Below the pieces are notes generated by a model. It saw only the letters and a program-made list of their open reading frames with translations. It was not told the origin of the DNA and searched no databases. Of a stretch of 7,990 bases of DNA, positions 1 to 7,181 are shown one piece after another (position 1 is the stretch's first letter; every line of letters starts with the position of its first letter). The stretch is from Chloroflexota bacterium (GTDB taxonomy: Bacteria; Chloroflexota; Anaerolineae; CG2-30-64-16). Location: NCBI GenBank assembly GCA_029555885.1, contig JAKPQT010000280.1, positions 1 to 7,990 on the forward strand. Direction: 5' to 3'. The position numbers and the translations under genes are program-made.

Positions 1-1523
1 AGCAGCGCGGCGAGGGCCAGCACAACGAAGATGACCGTGTGCCCGTGCCCCCAGGCGTCGGCCAGGATTTCGTCCTTCGACCAGAAACCCGCAGTGACGA
101 GCGGGAAGCCGCTCAGCGCGAGACCGCCGATGATGAAGGTCCACGCAGTGCGCGGCATCCGGCTGAACAGCCCGCCCATGTTGCGCATATCCTGCGGATC
201 AAACGCGTGACCAGGTGACACGGTGACATGGTGACCGGGTGAGTCGTCATGCGCGCCCGCAACCGCATGGCCGTGGCCGTGCGCCGCTTCGTGGTGCCCG
301 TGCTCCATGCCGTGAATCACGCTGCCGGAGCCGAGGAACAGGAGCGCCTTGAAGAAGGCGTGCGTCAGCAGGTGGAAGGTCGCCGCAACGTACGCGCCCA
401 TGCCCAGCGCCGCGAACATATAGCCGAGCTGCGAGATCGTGGAGTAGGCCAGCACCTTCTTGATATCGTTCTGCGCCAGCGCGATCGTCGCAGCGAACAG
501 GGCAGTGAACGCACCGATGAACGAGATGAACTGGAGCGCCGCGCCGTGCTCCACCGCCTGCATCAGCGGGAAGGTGCGGATGACCAGGTAGACGCCCGCA
601 GACACCATCGTGGCCGCATGGATCAGGGCAGAGACGGGCGTCGGACCTTCCATTGCGTCGGGCAGCCAGACGTGGAGCGGAAACTGCGCGCTCTTGCCGA
701 TCGCCCCGGTGAAGATCAGGATGGCAATCACGGTGGCCCACGGCGTCGGCCCGAAGATGGGCACGTTGACGGTCGTCGTCGCCAGCCGCTCCAGCGCCGC
801 CGGCTGGAAGATGTCCGCGAAGCTCAGCGAGCCCGTCAGCCCGTACAGCAGCAGGAAGCCGGCCAGCATCCCTGTGTCACCGATGCGCGTGGTCAGGAAC
901 GCCTTCAGCCCGGCCTCTTTCGGCGTAATCTGCTTGGGATTCGGATACTTACGCGCGTACCAGAAGCCAATCAGCAGGTACGAGCACAGGCCCATGATTT
1001 CCCAGAACAGCAGCGCGAGGATGAGGTTGTCGGCCAGGACGAAGCCGATCATGCCGGTCGCGAACAGGGCGATGTAGGCGAAGAAGCGGCTGGCGAGCCG
1101 GTCGACATGGCCCGGCTCCGCCGGCTTGCCGCGCTCGTCGTGCTCAGACTCCGGCTTGCCCACGCCCATGTAGCCGACCGCATAGACGAAAATCAGGAAG
1201 CAGACGAAGGGCACCATGAACAGCATCGCAGCGGACAGCGGGTCCAGCGCAAAGCCGAACGCCTGCCAGGTGCGGCCGGTCGGCAGCCAGTCGCGGAACA
1301 CGCGGAAGGGATGCTCACCGAAGTGCTCGATGCCGAACGTGGTGAACGTGATGGCCCAGCCCAACACCCACGCCAGACCGATGCCGCCAAGCGCCAGCCC
1401 CGCGCTGAGCTTCTTGCTGCGGTGCGCCCACAACACGATGAGCGCAAACGCAGCCAGCGGCAGGAAGGGCAGAACCGGCGTCAGGTTGAAAATGGCCGGG
1501 AAGGAAGACGCTTGTTCGCTCAT
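1..1523 (-). CDS. nuoL: NADH-quinone oxidoreductase subunit L (antiporter-like membrane subunit), 3' end beyond the left edge
   Basis: NuoL is the distal proton-pumping antiporter-like subunit of the complex I membrane arm. ATG at 1523-1521 opens a frame of 507 codons that is still open at the left edge, so the C-terminal part, including the expected lateral helix, is missing. Family landmarks are clear: FWEIMGLCSYLLIGFW around residues 173-188 (E175 matches the TM5 glutamate), GAIGKSAQFPLHVWLPDA at 273-290 (K277, TM7 lysine), HAATMVSAGVYL from 302, QNDIKKVLAYSTISQLGYMF at 351-370, HLLTHAFFKALLFLG with K392, and GFWSKDEIL with K483 (the TM12 lysine). Residues 407-441, before DPQDMRNMGGL, form a His-rich insertion of roughly 34 residues relative to the E. 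coli protein. It lies 3 bp after nuoK, with AAGGGA in the nuoK end as a probable ribosome-binding site. Identification is secure. Confidence 0.97.
   Translation of the reverse strand, partial: MSEQASSFPAIFNLTPVLPFLPLAAFALIVLWAHRSKKLSAGLALGGIGLAWVLGWAITFTTFGIEHFGEHPFRVFRDWLPTGRTWQAFGFALDPLSAAMLFMVPFVCFLIFVYAVGYMGVGKPESEHDERGKPAEPGHVDRLASRFFAYIALFATGMIGFVLADNLILALLFWEIMGLCSYLLIGFWYARKYPNPKQITPKEAGLKAFLTTRIGDTGMLAGFLLLYGLTGSLSFADIFQPAALERLATTTVNVPIFGPTPWATVIAILIFTGAIGKSAQFPLHVWLPDAMEGPTPVSALIHAATMVSAGVYLVIRTFPLMQAVEHGAALQFISFIGAFTALFAATIALAQNDIKKVLAYSTISQLGYMFAALGMGAYVAATFHLLTHAFFKALLFLGSGSVIHGMEHGHHEAAHGHGHAVAGAHDDSPGHHVTVSPGHAFDPQDMRNMGGLFSRMPRTAWTFIIGGLALSGFPLVTAGFWSKDEILADAWGHGHTVIFVVLALAAL
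203..242. repeat. Degenerate octamer tandem repeat inside nuoL
   Basis: Five consecutive 8-bp units can be read on the plus strand: acgcgtga, ccaggtga, cacggtga, catggtga and ccgggtga (consensus CNNGGTGA, the first unit weakest). The array lies within the nuoL coding sequence and encodes about residues 428-441 (SPGHHVTVSPGHA...). The period of 8 is not a multiple of 3, so successive units encode different residues and three units are needed to repeat the frame. The two TCA serine codons here look unlike the GC-ending codons around them. This resembles short tandemly repeated repetitive sequences usually found between genes. Confidence 0.75.
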
Positions 1524-1526
1524 CGG

Positions 1527-1835
1527 CTATCCCTTCATCATGTCGATTTCTTCGACATTCACCGTGTTGCGCTGGCGATAAATCGCGATGATCAGGGCCA
1601 GGCCCACCGCAGCTTCCGCGGCCGCCACGGTGATCACGAAAATGGCGAAGAGCTGGCCCGTCATCTGGTCAGGCCCGGTGTGCCGCCAGAACGCCAGGAG
1701 GTTGATGTTGACCGCGTTGAGCATCAGCTCGACGCCCATCAGGATAGCGACCGCGTTCCGCCGCGCCAACGCGCCGAAAACCCCGATGCAAAACAGGGCC
1801 GCAGCCACGAGCAGATACCAGGAGAGTGGGACCAT
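1527..1835 (-). CDS. nuoK: NADH-quinone oxidoreductase subunit K
   Basis: NuoK (ND4L homologue) is a three-helix membrane subunit that carries buried glutamates on the central proton-conducting axis of complex I. The product has 102 residues, normal for the family. Both key acidic residues are present: E36 in TM2 ([17 protein letters not shown]) and E74 in TM3 ([12 protein letters not shown]). The start is ATG 1835-1833, with GGAG at 1846-1843 seven bases upstream. The gene follows nuoJ after a 67-bp gap filled with short repeats and precedes nuoL by 3 bp, the usual J-K-L order. A short polar tail ([14 protein letters not shown]) ends the protein. The assignment is secure. Confidence 0.97.
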   Translation of the reverse strand: MVPLSWYLLVAAALFCIGVFGALARRNAVAILMGVELMLNAVNINLLAFWRHTGPDQMTGQLFAIFVITVAAAEAAVGLALIIAIYRQRNTVNVEEIDMMKG

Positions 1836-1851
1836 AAGTTGGCTCCGCAGG

Positions 1852-1872
1852 AATTACTAATTACGAATTGCG
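1852..1872. repeat. Heptamer tandem repeat in the nuoJ-nuoK gap
   Basis: Three adjacent 7-bp units, AATTACT, AATTACG and AATTGCG, occupy most of the left half of the 67-bp nuoJ-nuoK spacer. They are AT-rich in an otherwise GC-rich sequence and do not overlap the nuoK ribosome-binding site at 1843-1846. The pattern resembles intergenic short tandem repeats. I see no coding or promoter role. Confidence 0.6.
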
Positions 1873-1880
1873 AGTCTTCT

Positions 1881-1902
1881 GTGTATTCCGTGTATTCCGT
1901 GG
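1881..1902. repeat. Nonamer direct repeat in the nuoJ-nuoK gap
   Basis: Two perfect copies of gtgtattcc lie side by side, followed by a partial third (gtgg), directly against the nuoJ stop codon at 1903-1905. It is a different unit from the neighbouring heptamer array, so two repeat types share one short spacer. Confidence 0.6.
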
Positions 1903-2406
1903 TTACTCTCGTTCGCGGGCGATGATGATCGCGCCGATCATGGCGGCGACCAGCAGCACGGACGCGACTTCAAAGGGGACCGCGTACGCGCCGACGAAGT
2001 CGGCGCCGAGCCGCGCGATAGCGTCCGCCGGCACGTCACCGACGGGTGCGCCGCCCGCAGCCGCAGGCCACGGGACGCGCGTGACGATCACGGCCAACGC
2101 CACAAACAGCAGGGCAGCGAAGCCGCCCACCACGCCCCACTGGCTGTTGAAGCGCGCCTGATTCGGGTCCATGATGCCCCGACTGAGCATGATGGCGAAG
2201 ATAATCAGCGTGGAGATCGCGCCAACGTAGACCAGAACCTGCGTGACCGCCAGGAACTCGGCATGGAGGAAGATGAAGATGGCCGCAATGCCGAAGAATG
2301 TCGCCACCAGCCAGAGCGCCGCGCGGAGCAGGTTGCGCGTGGTCACGGTCATCAGCGCCGCACCGAGCGTCAGGAGAGCCAGGATGATAAAGATGGCCTG
2401 CTGCAT
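1903..2406 (-). CDS. nuoJ: NADH-quinone oxidoreductase subunit J
   Basis: NuoJ (ND6 homologue) is a five-helix membrane subunit between the quinone chamber and the antiporter modules. The product has 167 residues, typical of bacterial NuoJ. The most conserved stretch, VTQVLVYVGAISTLIIFAIM, is intact; it corresponds to the TM3 helix whose pi-bulge is linked to coupling in solved complex I structures. A Pro/Ala/Gly-rich loop (WPAAAGGAPVGDVPADA) precedes the last helix. ATG 2406-2404 is preceded by AGGAAGG at 2418-2412 with 5-base spacing, which decides the start. The gene follows nuoH by 24 bp, with no room for nuoI. The gap to nuoK is longer than other junctions in this operon and holds repeats. 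The call is secure. Confidence 0.96.
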   Translation of the reverse strand: MQQAIFIILALLTLGAALMTVTTRNLLRAALWLVATFFGIAAIFIFLHAEFLAVTQVLVYVGAISTLIIFAIMLSRGIMDPNQARFNSQWGVVGGFAALLFVALAVIVTRVPWPAAAGGAPVGDVPADAIARLGADFVGAYAVPFEVASVLLVAAMIGAIIIARERE

Positions 2407-2430
2407 GAACGCCTTCCTAAATGATAACGT

Positions 2431-3612
2431 CTACGCCGTGGCCCAGCCGTGCTGCGCCGCATAACGCTGCGCGGCCCGCCCCAGGAGCAGACCGGCCACG
2501 GCGATGATCGCCACGTTGCCCACCAGCAGCAGGATCATCTGCACGATGGTGGGGCCTACCTGTTCCGGCTGGCGGCCAACCTGGAGCACGATAGCCGACC
2601 AGAGCAGATTGGCAAGCGACGCAGGCACGAGCACCTTCCACGCGAACGCCAGCATCTGATCGATCCGGAAGCGCGGCCATGTACCGCGAATCCACATCAG
2701 CAGGAAGATGACGGCCAGGGTCTTGATGATAAAGTAGAGCGGCCCCAACACGGGCGCCACAGAAGCAAACGGCCCCCGCCAGCCGCCCAGGAACAGAGTG
2801 GTCGTGATAGCCGAGATAGCGAACAGGTTGCCGTATTCGGCAATGTAGAACCAGCCGAACTTCAGCCCGCTGTACTCGATGAAGTAACCGGCGACGATTT
2901 CCGAGTCGGCCTCCAGCAGGTCGAAGGGCGCGCGGCCCGTCTCTGCGGCCGCGGCCAGCAGGTAGGTGATGAAGGCCACGGGCAACACGAAGATGAAGGG
3001 CACGACCTGCCGCTCGACGATGTCGCCCATCCGCATGGTACTGGTAACCAGGACGACCGCGGCGATGGACAGCACCATCGGCACCTCGTAGCTGAGGAGC
3101 TGCGCGACGACTCGGAAAGCGCCCAGCAGCGCAAACTTGTTGTTGGAGGACCAGCCTGCCATGATGACCGCGATGGTCGTAATCGACCCGACCGCCACCA
3201 CGTAGAGCGCGCCGATGTTAAGGTCCTGGCCGATCATGCCGCGACCGAAGGGCACGACTGCCCACAGCAGCGCAGCAGCCCCGGCGATGAGGATGGGCGC
3301 GAGGTTGAACACCGGCTTGTCGGCCCCGGCGGGCACGATGTCCTCTTTGATGAGCATCTTGACGGCATCGGCGATAGCCTGGAAGATGCCGAAGGGCCCG
3401 ACGCGGTTGGGGCCGATGCGGTTCTGGATGCGGCCAATGACCTTGCGCTCCATCCACGTCAGCGTCAGGGTGGCAAGGACCGGCATCAGCACCAGGATGA
3501 TGCCGACGATTACGTAGTTGACCAGGTCCACGCCCCAGTCAGGCAGGAAGCCGCTGATCCAGGTCGTCCAGGAGCGTGCCAGGTTGACGAAGAAGTTACG
3601 AATATAATCCAT
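2431..3612 (-). CDS. nuoH: NADH-quinone oxidoreductase subunit H
   Basis: NuoH (ND1 homologue) anchors the peripheral arm in the membrane and forms most of the quinone tunnel and the start of the proton path (E-channel). From ATG 3612 the product has 393 residues. Conserved segments: ERKVIGRIQNRIGPNRVGPFG at about 55-75 (shown here in two parts, ERKVIGR and NRIGPNRVGPFG), KEDIVP near 89, the helix LLGAFRVVAQLLSYEVPM, and TGRAPFDLLEADSEIVAGYF followed by IEYSG at about 225-249, which carries the acidic loop facing the quinone site. The ATG overlaps the nuoA stop as TGATG, suggesting translational coupling, with GGAG (3624-3621) eight bases upstream. An in-frame GTG at 3621 would add three residues and is the alternative start. 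nuoJ follows after only 24 bp, so the usual nuoI is missing here. Confidence 0.96.
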   Translation of the reverse strand: MDYIRNFFVNLARSWTTWISGFLPDWGVDLVNYVIVGIILVLMPVLATLTLTWMERKVIGRIQNRIGPNRVGPFGIFQAIADAVKMLIKEDIVPAGADKPVFNLAPILIAGAAALLWAVVPFGRGMIGQDLNIGALYVVAVGSITTIAVIMAGWSSNNKFALLGAFRVVAQLLSYEVPMVLSIAAVVLVTSTMRMGDIVERQVVPFIFVLPVAFITYLLAAAAETGRAPFDLLEADSEIVAGYFIEYSGLKFGWFYIAEYGNLFAISAITTTLFLGGWRGPFASVAPVLGPLYFIIKTLAVIFLLMWIRGTWPRFRIDQMLAFAWKVLVPASLANLLWSAIVLQVGRQPEQVGPTIVQMILLLVGNVAIIAVAGLLLGRAAQRYAAQHGWATA

Positions 3613-3968
3613 CAATGCCACTCCAGGGCTTTCTTGCGCCAGGCATAGAGCAAGCCGCCGAGCAGGATGGCGACGAACAGCGCCATCTCCACCAGCGCAT
3701 AGAGTCCCAGCTTGTTATAGGCCACGGCCCACGGAAAAACGAAGATGGCTTCCACGTCGAACACGACGAAAATCAGGGCGTAGAGATAGTACTGGGCTTT
3801 GAACTGCACCCATGTATCACCGATGGTTTCCATGCCGCATTCGTAGGTCGTAATCTTTGCGGGGTTGGGTTTCTTGGGGCGAATCAGCCAGGACATCACA
3901 AGCCCGATGACTGGAAGAGCAAAGGCAATCACGGCGAAAATGCCGATAAACGCGTACTGCGACAGCAC
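3612..3968 (-). CDS. nuoA: NADH-quinone oxidoreductase subunit A, copy 1 (heads the membrane-arm operon)
   Basis: NuoA (ND3 homologue) is a three-helix membrane subunit at the junction of the two arms; its TM1-TM2 loop lines the quinone entrance. The 118-residue product has the family pattern: TM1, the loop NPAKITTYECGMETIGDTW with the Cys of the ND3-type loop (C44), then YYLYALIFVVFDVEAIFVFP with the conserved FDVE, and a third helix before YAWRKKALEWH. The start is GTG 3968-3966, preceded by GGAGGG (3980-3975) at 6-base spacing; no ATG competes. It overlaps nuoH by one base (TGATG). A second NuoA of identical length starts the opposite operon. The two align without gaps at about 40% identity by hand count, so this is not a recent duplication. 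Confidence 0.95.
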   Translation of the reverse strand: MLSQYAFIGIFAVIAFALPVIGLVMSWLIRPKKPNPAKITTYECGMETIGDTWVQFKAQYYLYALIFVVFDVEAIFVFPWAVAYNKLGLYALVEMALFVAILLGGLLYAWRKKALEWH

Positions 3969-3974
3969 GGTCTA

Positions 3975-3980
3975 CCCTCC
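3975..3980 (-). promoter_or_regulatory. Strong ribosome-binding site fixing the GTG start of nuoA copy 1
   Basis: On the minus strand the sequence AAAGGAGGG is followed after six bases by GTG at 3968. It is the strongest Shine-Dalgarno match on this strand and justifies a non-ATG start giving exactly 118 residues. Confidence 0.85.
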
Positions 3981-3988
3981 TTTGGGTC

Positions 3989-4009
3989 GCGCAAGCAACA
4001 GGCTTGCGC
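3989..4009 (-). promoter_or_regulatory. Perfect hairpin in the leader of the minus-strand operon
   Basis: GCGCAAGC (3989-3996) and GCTTGCGC (4002-4009) form an 8-bp perfect stem with a 5-base loop. It sits eight bases upstream of the ribosome-binding site and downstream of the proposed minus-strand promoter, so it would be in the mRNA leader. No U-run follows on either strand, so it is unlikely to be a terminator. It could protect the mRNA 5' region or be a protein site; its function is not known. Confidence 0.6.
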
Positions 4010-4090
4010 CATATGTACCAACGAGGCCAATATAGACACATGGTGTACTGGACAGAGGAAGCGCATACCGTCCAGCGTGAAAGCTCGCAC

Positions 4091-4119
4091 ATTGTAACAC
4101 AGGCGCACAAGGAATGCAA
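4091..4119 (-). promoter_or_regulatory. Candidate promoter for the nuoA-H-J-K-L operon
   Basis: On the minus strand TTGCAT (4119-4114) and TACAAT (4096-4091) are separated by 17 bases. TACAAT matches five of six positions of the sigma-70 -10 box and is preceded by TGT, giving an extended -10. The -35 box matches only TTG. Transcription would start near 4084, leaving a leader of roughly 115 bases that includes the 3989-4009 hairpin. Confidence 0.5.
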
Positions 4120-4184
4120 AGCAGCAAACAGGGCTTTCTGTAACTTACCGCACTTGCACCATGAAGAAGCGATGTGATTTTGGT

Positions 4185-4214
4185 TTGACAAAGCCCGATG
4201 CTTCGTGATAGACT
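4185..4214 (+). promoter_or_regulatory. Candidate promoter for the nuoA-B-CD-EF operon
   Basis: A perfect -35 box TTGACA (4185-4190) is followed after 18 bases by TAGACT (4209-4214), matching four of six -10 positions. The expected start near 4221 leaves a leader of about 90 bases before nuoA copy 2. The -35 and -10 boxes of the two divergent promoters are about 65 bp apart at their nearest, leaving room for a shared regulator. Confidence 0.5.
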
Positions 4215-4231
4215 GCGCTAGTCTACGGCCC

Positions 4232-4258
4232 GGACAGGGCTGGCAAGTGCACCTGTCC
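4232..4258 (+). promoter_or_regulatory. Leader hairpin upstream of nuoA copy 2
   Basis: GGACAGG (4232-4238) and CCTGTCC (4252-4258) form a perfect 7-bp stem with a 13-base loop. GCTGG at 4239-4243 can instead pair with CCAGC at 4264-4268, so two mutually exclusive folds are possible. There is no T-run, so it is not a standard terminator. Confidence 0.4.
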
Positions 4259-4309
4259 CCAGACCAGCCATCCAGCCTGATACCAGCCAGCAATGGAGTA
4301 TACAAGGTT

Positions 4310-4666
4310 ATGCCAGAAGGCTATCTTCCGATACTCGTGATGGTCATTATCGCCTCGGTCTTCGCCGTGATCGCACTCAGCGTCTCGGCGCTGCTGGGCC
4401 CTCGCCGCCACAATCCGGCCAAAGATGAACCTTATGAGTCGGGCATCCTGCCCTTCGGCGATGCCAGGCGCCGCTTCCCGGTCCAGTTCTACGTCGTAGC
4501 CGTCCTCTTTATCCTCTTCGACGTTGAAGTCATCCTCATGTACCCGTGGGCCATGATGGCCCGCCGACTCGGCCTGTTCGGGCTGATTCAGATGGGGATC
4601 TTCGTCGCCATTCTGCTGGTCGGCTTCGTGTACGCCTGGAAGAATGATGCCTTCAAGTGGCAATAA
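4310..4666 (+). CDS. nuoA: NADH-quinone oxidoreductase subunit A, copy 2 (heads the peripheral-arm operon)
   Basis: This is a second three-helix NuoA, 118 residues from ATG 4310. It has the loop NPAKDEPYESGILPFGDARR, the helix FYVVAVLFILFDVEVILMYP with the FDVE motif, and VAILLVGFVYAWKNDAFKW at the end. Where copy 1 has Cys in YECG, this copy has Ser (S44, YESG), as E. coli NuoA also does. The ribosome-binding site is imperfect: AAGG is 2 bases and GGAG (4295-4298) 11 bases upstream. The frame stays open upstream to a GTG at 4205, but that would cover the promoter -10 box and adds no recognisable sequence. nuoB follows after 24 bp. It matches canonical NuoA more fully than copy 1 in the loop (GDARRRF). 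Confidence 0.95.
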   Translation: MPEGYLPILVMVIIASVFAVIALSVSALLGPRRHNPAKDEPYESGILPFGDARRRFPVQFYVVAVLFILFDVEVILMYPWAMMARRLGLFGLIQMGIFVAILLVGFVYAWKNDAFKWQ

Positions 4667-4690
4667 TCGCACGCGTTAGCGGAGTGTCCC

Positions 4691-5215
4691 ATGGGTCTTG
4701 AAGAACGTCTCCCCGATGAGGGAGTTGTCACGACAACGCTCGAACAGGCAGTTAACTGGGGGCGCAAGTTCTCGCTGTTCCCTTTGACCTTCGGCCTGGC
4801 CTGTTGCGCCATCGAATCCATTACCTCCGGCGTCAGCCGGTTCGACATCAGCCGGTTCGGGTCGGAGGTTTTTCGCGCCTCCCCGCGCCAGGCTGACCTG
4901 ATGATCGTTTCGGGCCGCGTCAGCAACAAGATGGCCCCCGTCGTCAAGCGCCTGTATGACCAGATGCTCGAGCCCAAGTGGGTCATCGCGATGGGCATCT
5001 GTGCCAGCGCCGGCGGACCTTTCAACAACTACGCCATCATCCAGGGGGTGGATAAGATCATTCCCGTGGATGTCTATGTCCCTGGCTGCCCGCCGCGACC
5101 GGAAGCCCTATTCTACGCCATTACCCTGTTGCAGCAGAAAATCCAGAAGGAAAAGTTCCGCGACCGGGCCTACAGCCGAAAGCTGGCCGCCGAGGCCGCG
5201 CGCACACAGGCGTAG
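4691..5215 (+). CDS. nuoB: NADH-quinone oxidoreductase subunit B (cluster N2 subunit)
   Basis: NuoB (PSST homologue) holds the terminal 4Fe-4S cluster N2, which passes electrons to quinone at the interface with NuoD and NuoH. The product has 174 residues. All four N2 ligands are present: tandem C38-C39 in [10 protein letters not shown]104 in [10 protein letters not shown] and C133 in [11 protein letters not shown]. Their spacing matches the Thermus Nqo6 pattern I recall (45, 46, 111, 140). [12 protein letters not shown] at about 73-84 is of the Thermus/actinobacterial/Chloroflexi type. ATG 4691 has GGAG at 4681-4684, six bases upstream. The gene sits 24 bp after nuoA copy 2 and 72 bp before nuoCD. 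The assignment is secure. Confidence 0.98.
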   Translation: MGLEERLPDEGVVTTTLEQAVNWGRKFSLFPLTFGLACCAIESITSGVSRFDISRFGSEVFRASPRQADLMIVSGRVSNKMAPVVKRLYDQMLEPKWVIAMGICASAGGPFNNYAIIQGVDKIIPVDVYVPGCPPRPEALFYAITLLQQKIQKEKFRDRAYSRKLAAEAARTQA

Positions 5216-5267
5216 GCGCTGCGTTGCAGCATGTGATACGGGCGTACGGCTGCCATCGTGCAGCGCC
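5215..5267 (+). promoter_or_regulatory. Nested inverted repeats in the nuoB-nuoCD spacer
   Basis: GGCGCTGC (5215-5222) can pair with GCAGCGCC (5260-5267). Within it GCAGC (5226-5230) can pair with GCTGC (5249-5253). The structure would start at the nuoB stop codon and end about 20 bases before the nuoCD start. It has no U-tract. GC-rich sequence forms such pairings readily, so functional meaning is uncertain. Confidence 0.3.
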
Positions 5268-5287
5268 GCGTCCTTGCAGATCGAGGC

Positions 5288-7090
<1,803 letters not shown>

Positions 7091-7091
7091 C

Positions 7092-7162
7092 GGTTACGAG
7101 TTTCAAGGTTACAGGTTGAAGGTTCAACCCGTGACTTGCAACCTGTAACCTGAGAACCTGCA
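7092..7162. repeat. Heptamer repeat array with a long inverted repeat between nuoCD and nuoEF
   Basis: The 91-bp spacer is largely made of degenerate 7-bp units: GTTTCAA, GGTTACA, GGTTGAA and GGTTCAA (7100-7127), then units resembling the complement, CTTGCAA, CCTGTAA and CCTGAGA, with a final ACCTGCAA. AGGTTACAGGTTG (7106-7118) is perfectly complementary to CAACCTGTAACCT (7139-7151). Adding AAG/CTT with one bulged G gives a stem of about 16 bp around a 13-base loop. There is no T-tract, so it is not a classical terminator. Located inside an operon, it may affect mRNA stability or the ratio of products. Confidence 0.75.
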
Positions 7163-7172
7163 ACTACGCAGG
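7157..7172 (+). promoter_or_regulatory. Small hairpin overlapping the nuoEF ribosome-binding site
   Basis: CCTGC (7157-7161) pairs with GCAGG (7168-7172) around a 6-base loop. The right arm contains the first two G residues of the GGAGG ribosome-binding site, so the fold could partly hide it. A 5-bp stem is weak and may be chance. Confidence 0.3.
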
Positions 7173-7175
7173 AGG
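7171..7175 (+). promoter_or_regulatory. Ribosome-binding site deciding the GTG start of nuoEF
   Basis: GGAGG is followed after six bases by GTG at 7182-7184, which opens the NuoE frame. The nearer ATG at 7178 is out of frame and reaches a stop after eight codons, so GTG is the start. Confidence 0.85.
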
Positions 7176-7181
7176 GCATGC

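Larger units (their letters stand above)
3969..4309. other. Divergent intergenic region between the two nuo operons
   Basis: This 341-bp stretch contains no supportable gene. It holds, from left to right, the nuoA copy 1 ribosome-binding site, a perfect hairpin in the minus-strand leader, a minus-strand promoter candidate, about 65 bp without a recognisable element, a plus-strand promoter candidate, and a leader hairpin before nuoA copy 2. It is visibly less GC-rich than the genes, as expected of a promoter region. In-frame upstream extensions of both nuoA genes are possible but lack ribosome-binding sites and homology. Confidence 0.85.

Noticed and set aside
249..1925. A 558-codon plus-strand open frame
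   Set aside because: It is antisense to nuoL, nuoK and the start of the nuoJ end, crosses gene boundaries, and encodes an Arg/Glu/Asp/Gln-rich sequence with no recognisable domain. Long antisense frames are expected in GC-rich DNA.
2449..3648. A 399-codon plus-strand open frame
   Set aside because: It is antisense to nuoH; the product is His/Asp/Arg-rich and low in complexity, while the opposite strand is an unmistakable NuoH.
4092..4110. Rex-like operator (TTGTAA, 7-base gap, GCACAA) over the minus-strand -10 box
   Set aside because: Rex senses NADH and nuo operons are plausible targets, but the half-sites are imperfect and the spacing is 7 rather than the usual 6, so the match is too weak to call.
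3817..4305. A minus-strand frame of 162 codons covering the divergent region
   Set aside because: It overlaps nuoA copy 1 in another frame and both candidate promoters, and its product is Cys/Arg-rich without family resemblance.
4205..4309. N-terminal extension of nuoA copy 2 from a GTG
   Set aside because: No ribosome-binding site, it would begin within the promoter -10 area, and NuoA proteins begin just before TM1, as ATG 4310 gives.
7106..7151. Intrinsic terminator after nuoCD
   Set aside because: The stem is long but not followed by a T-run, and the nuoEF frame with its own ribosome-binding site continues directly in the same direction.
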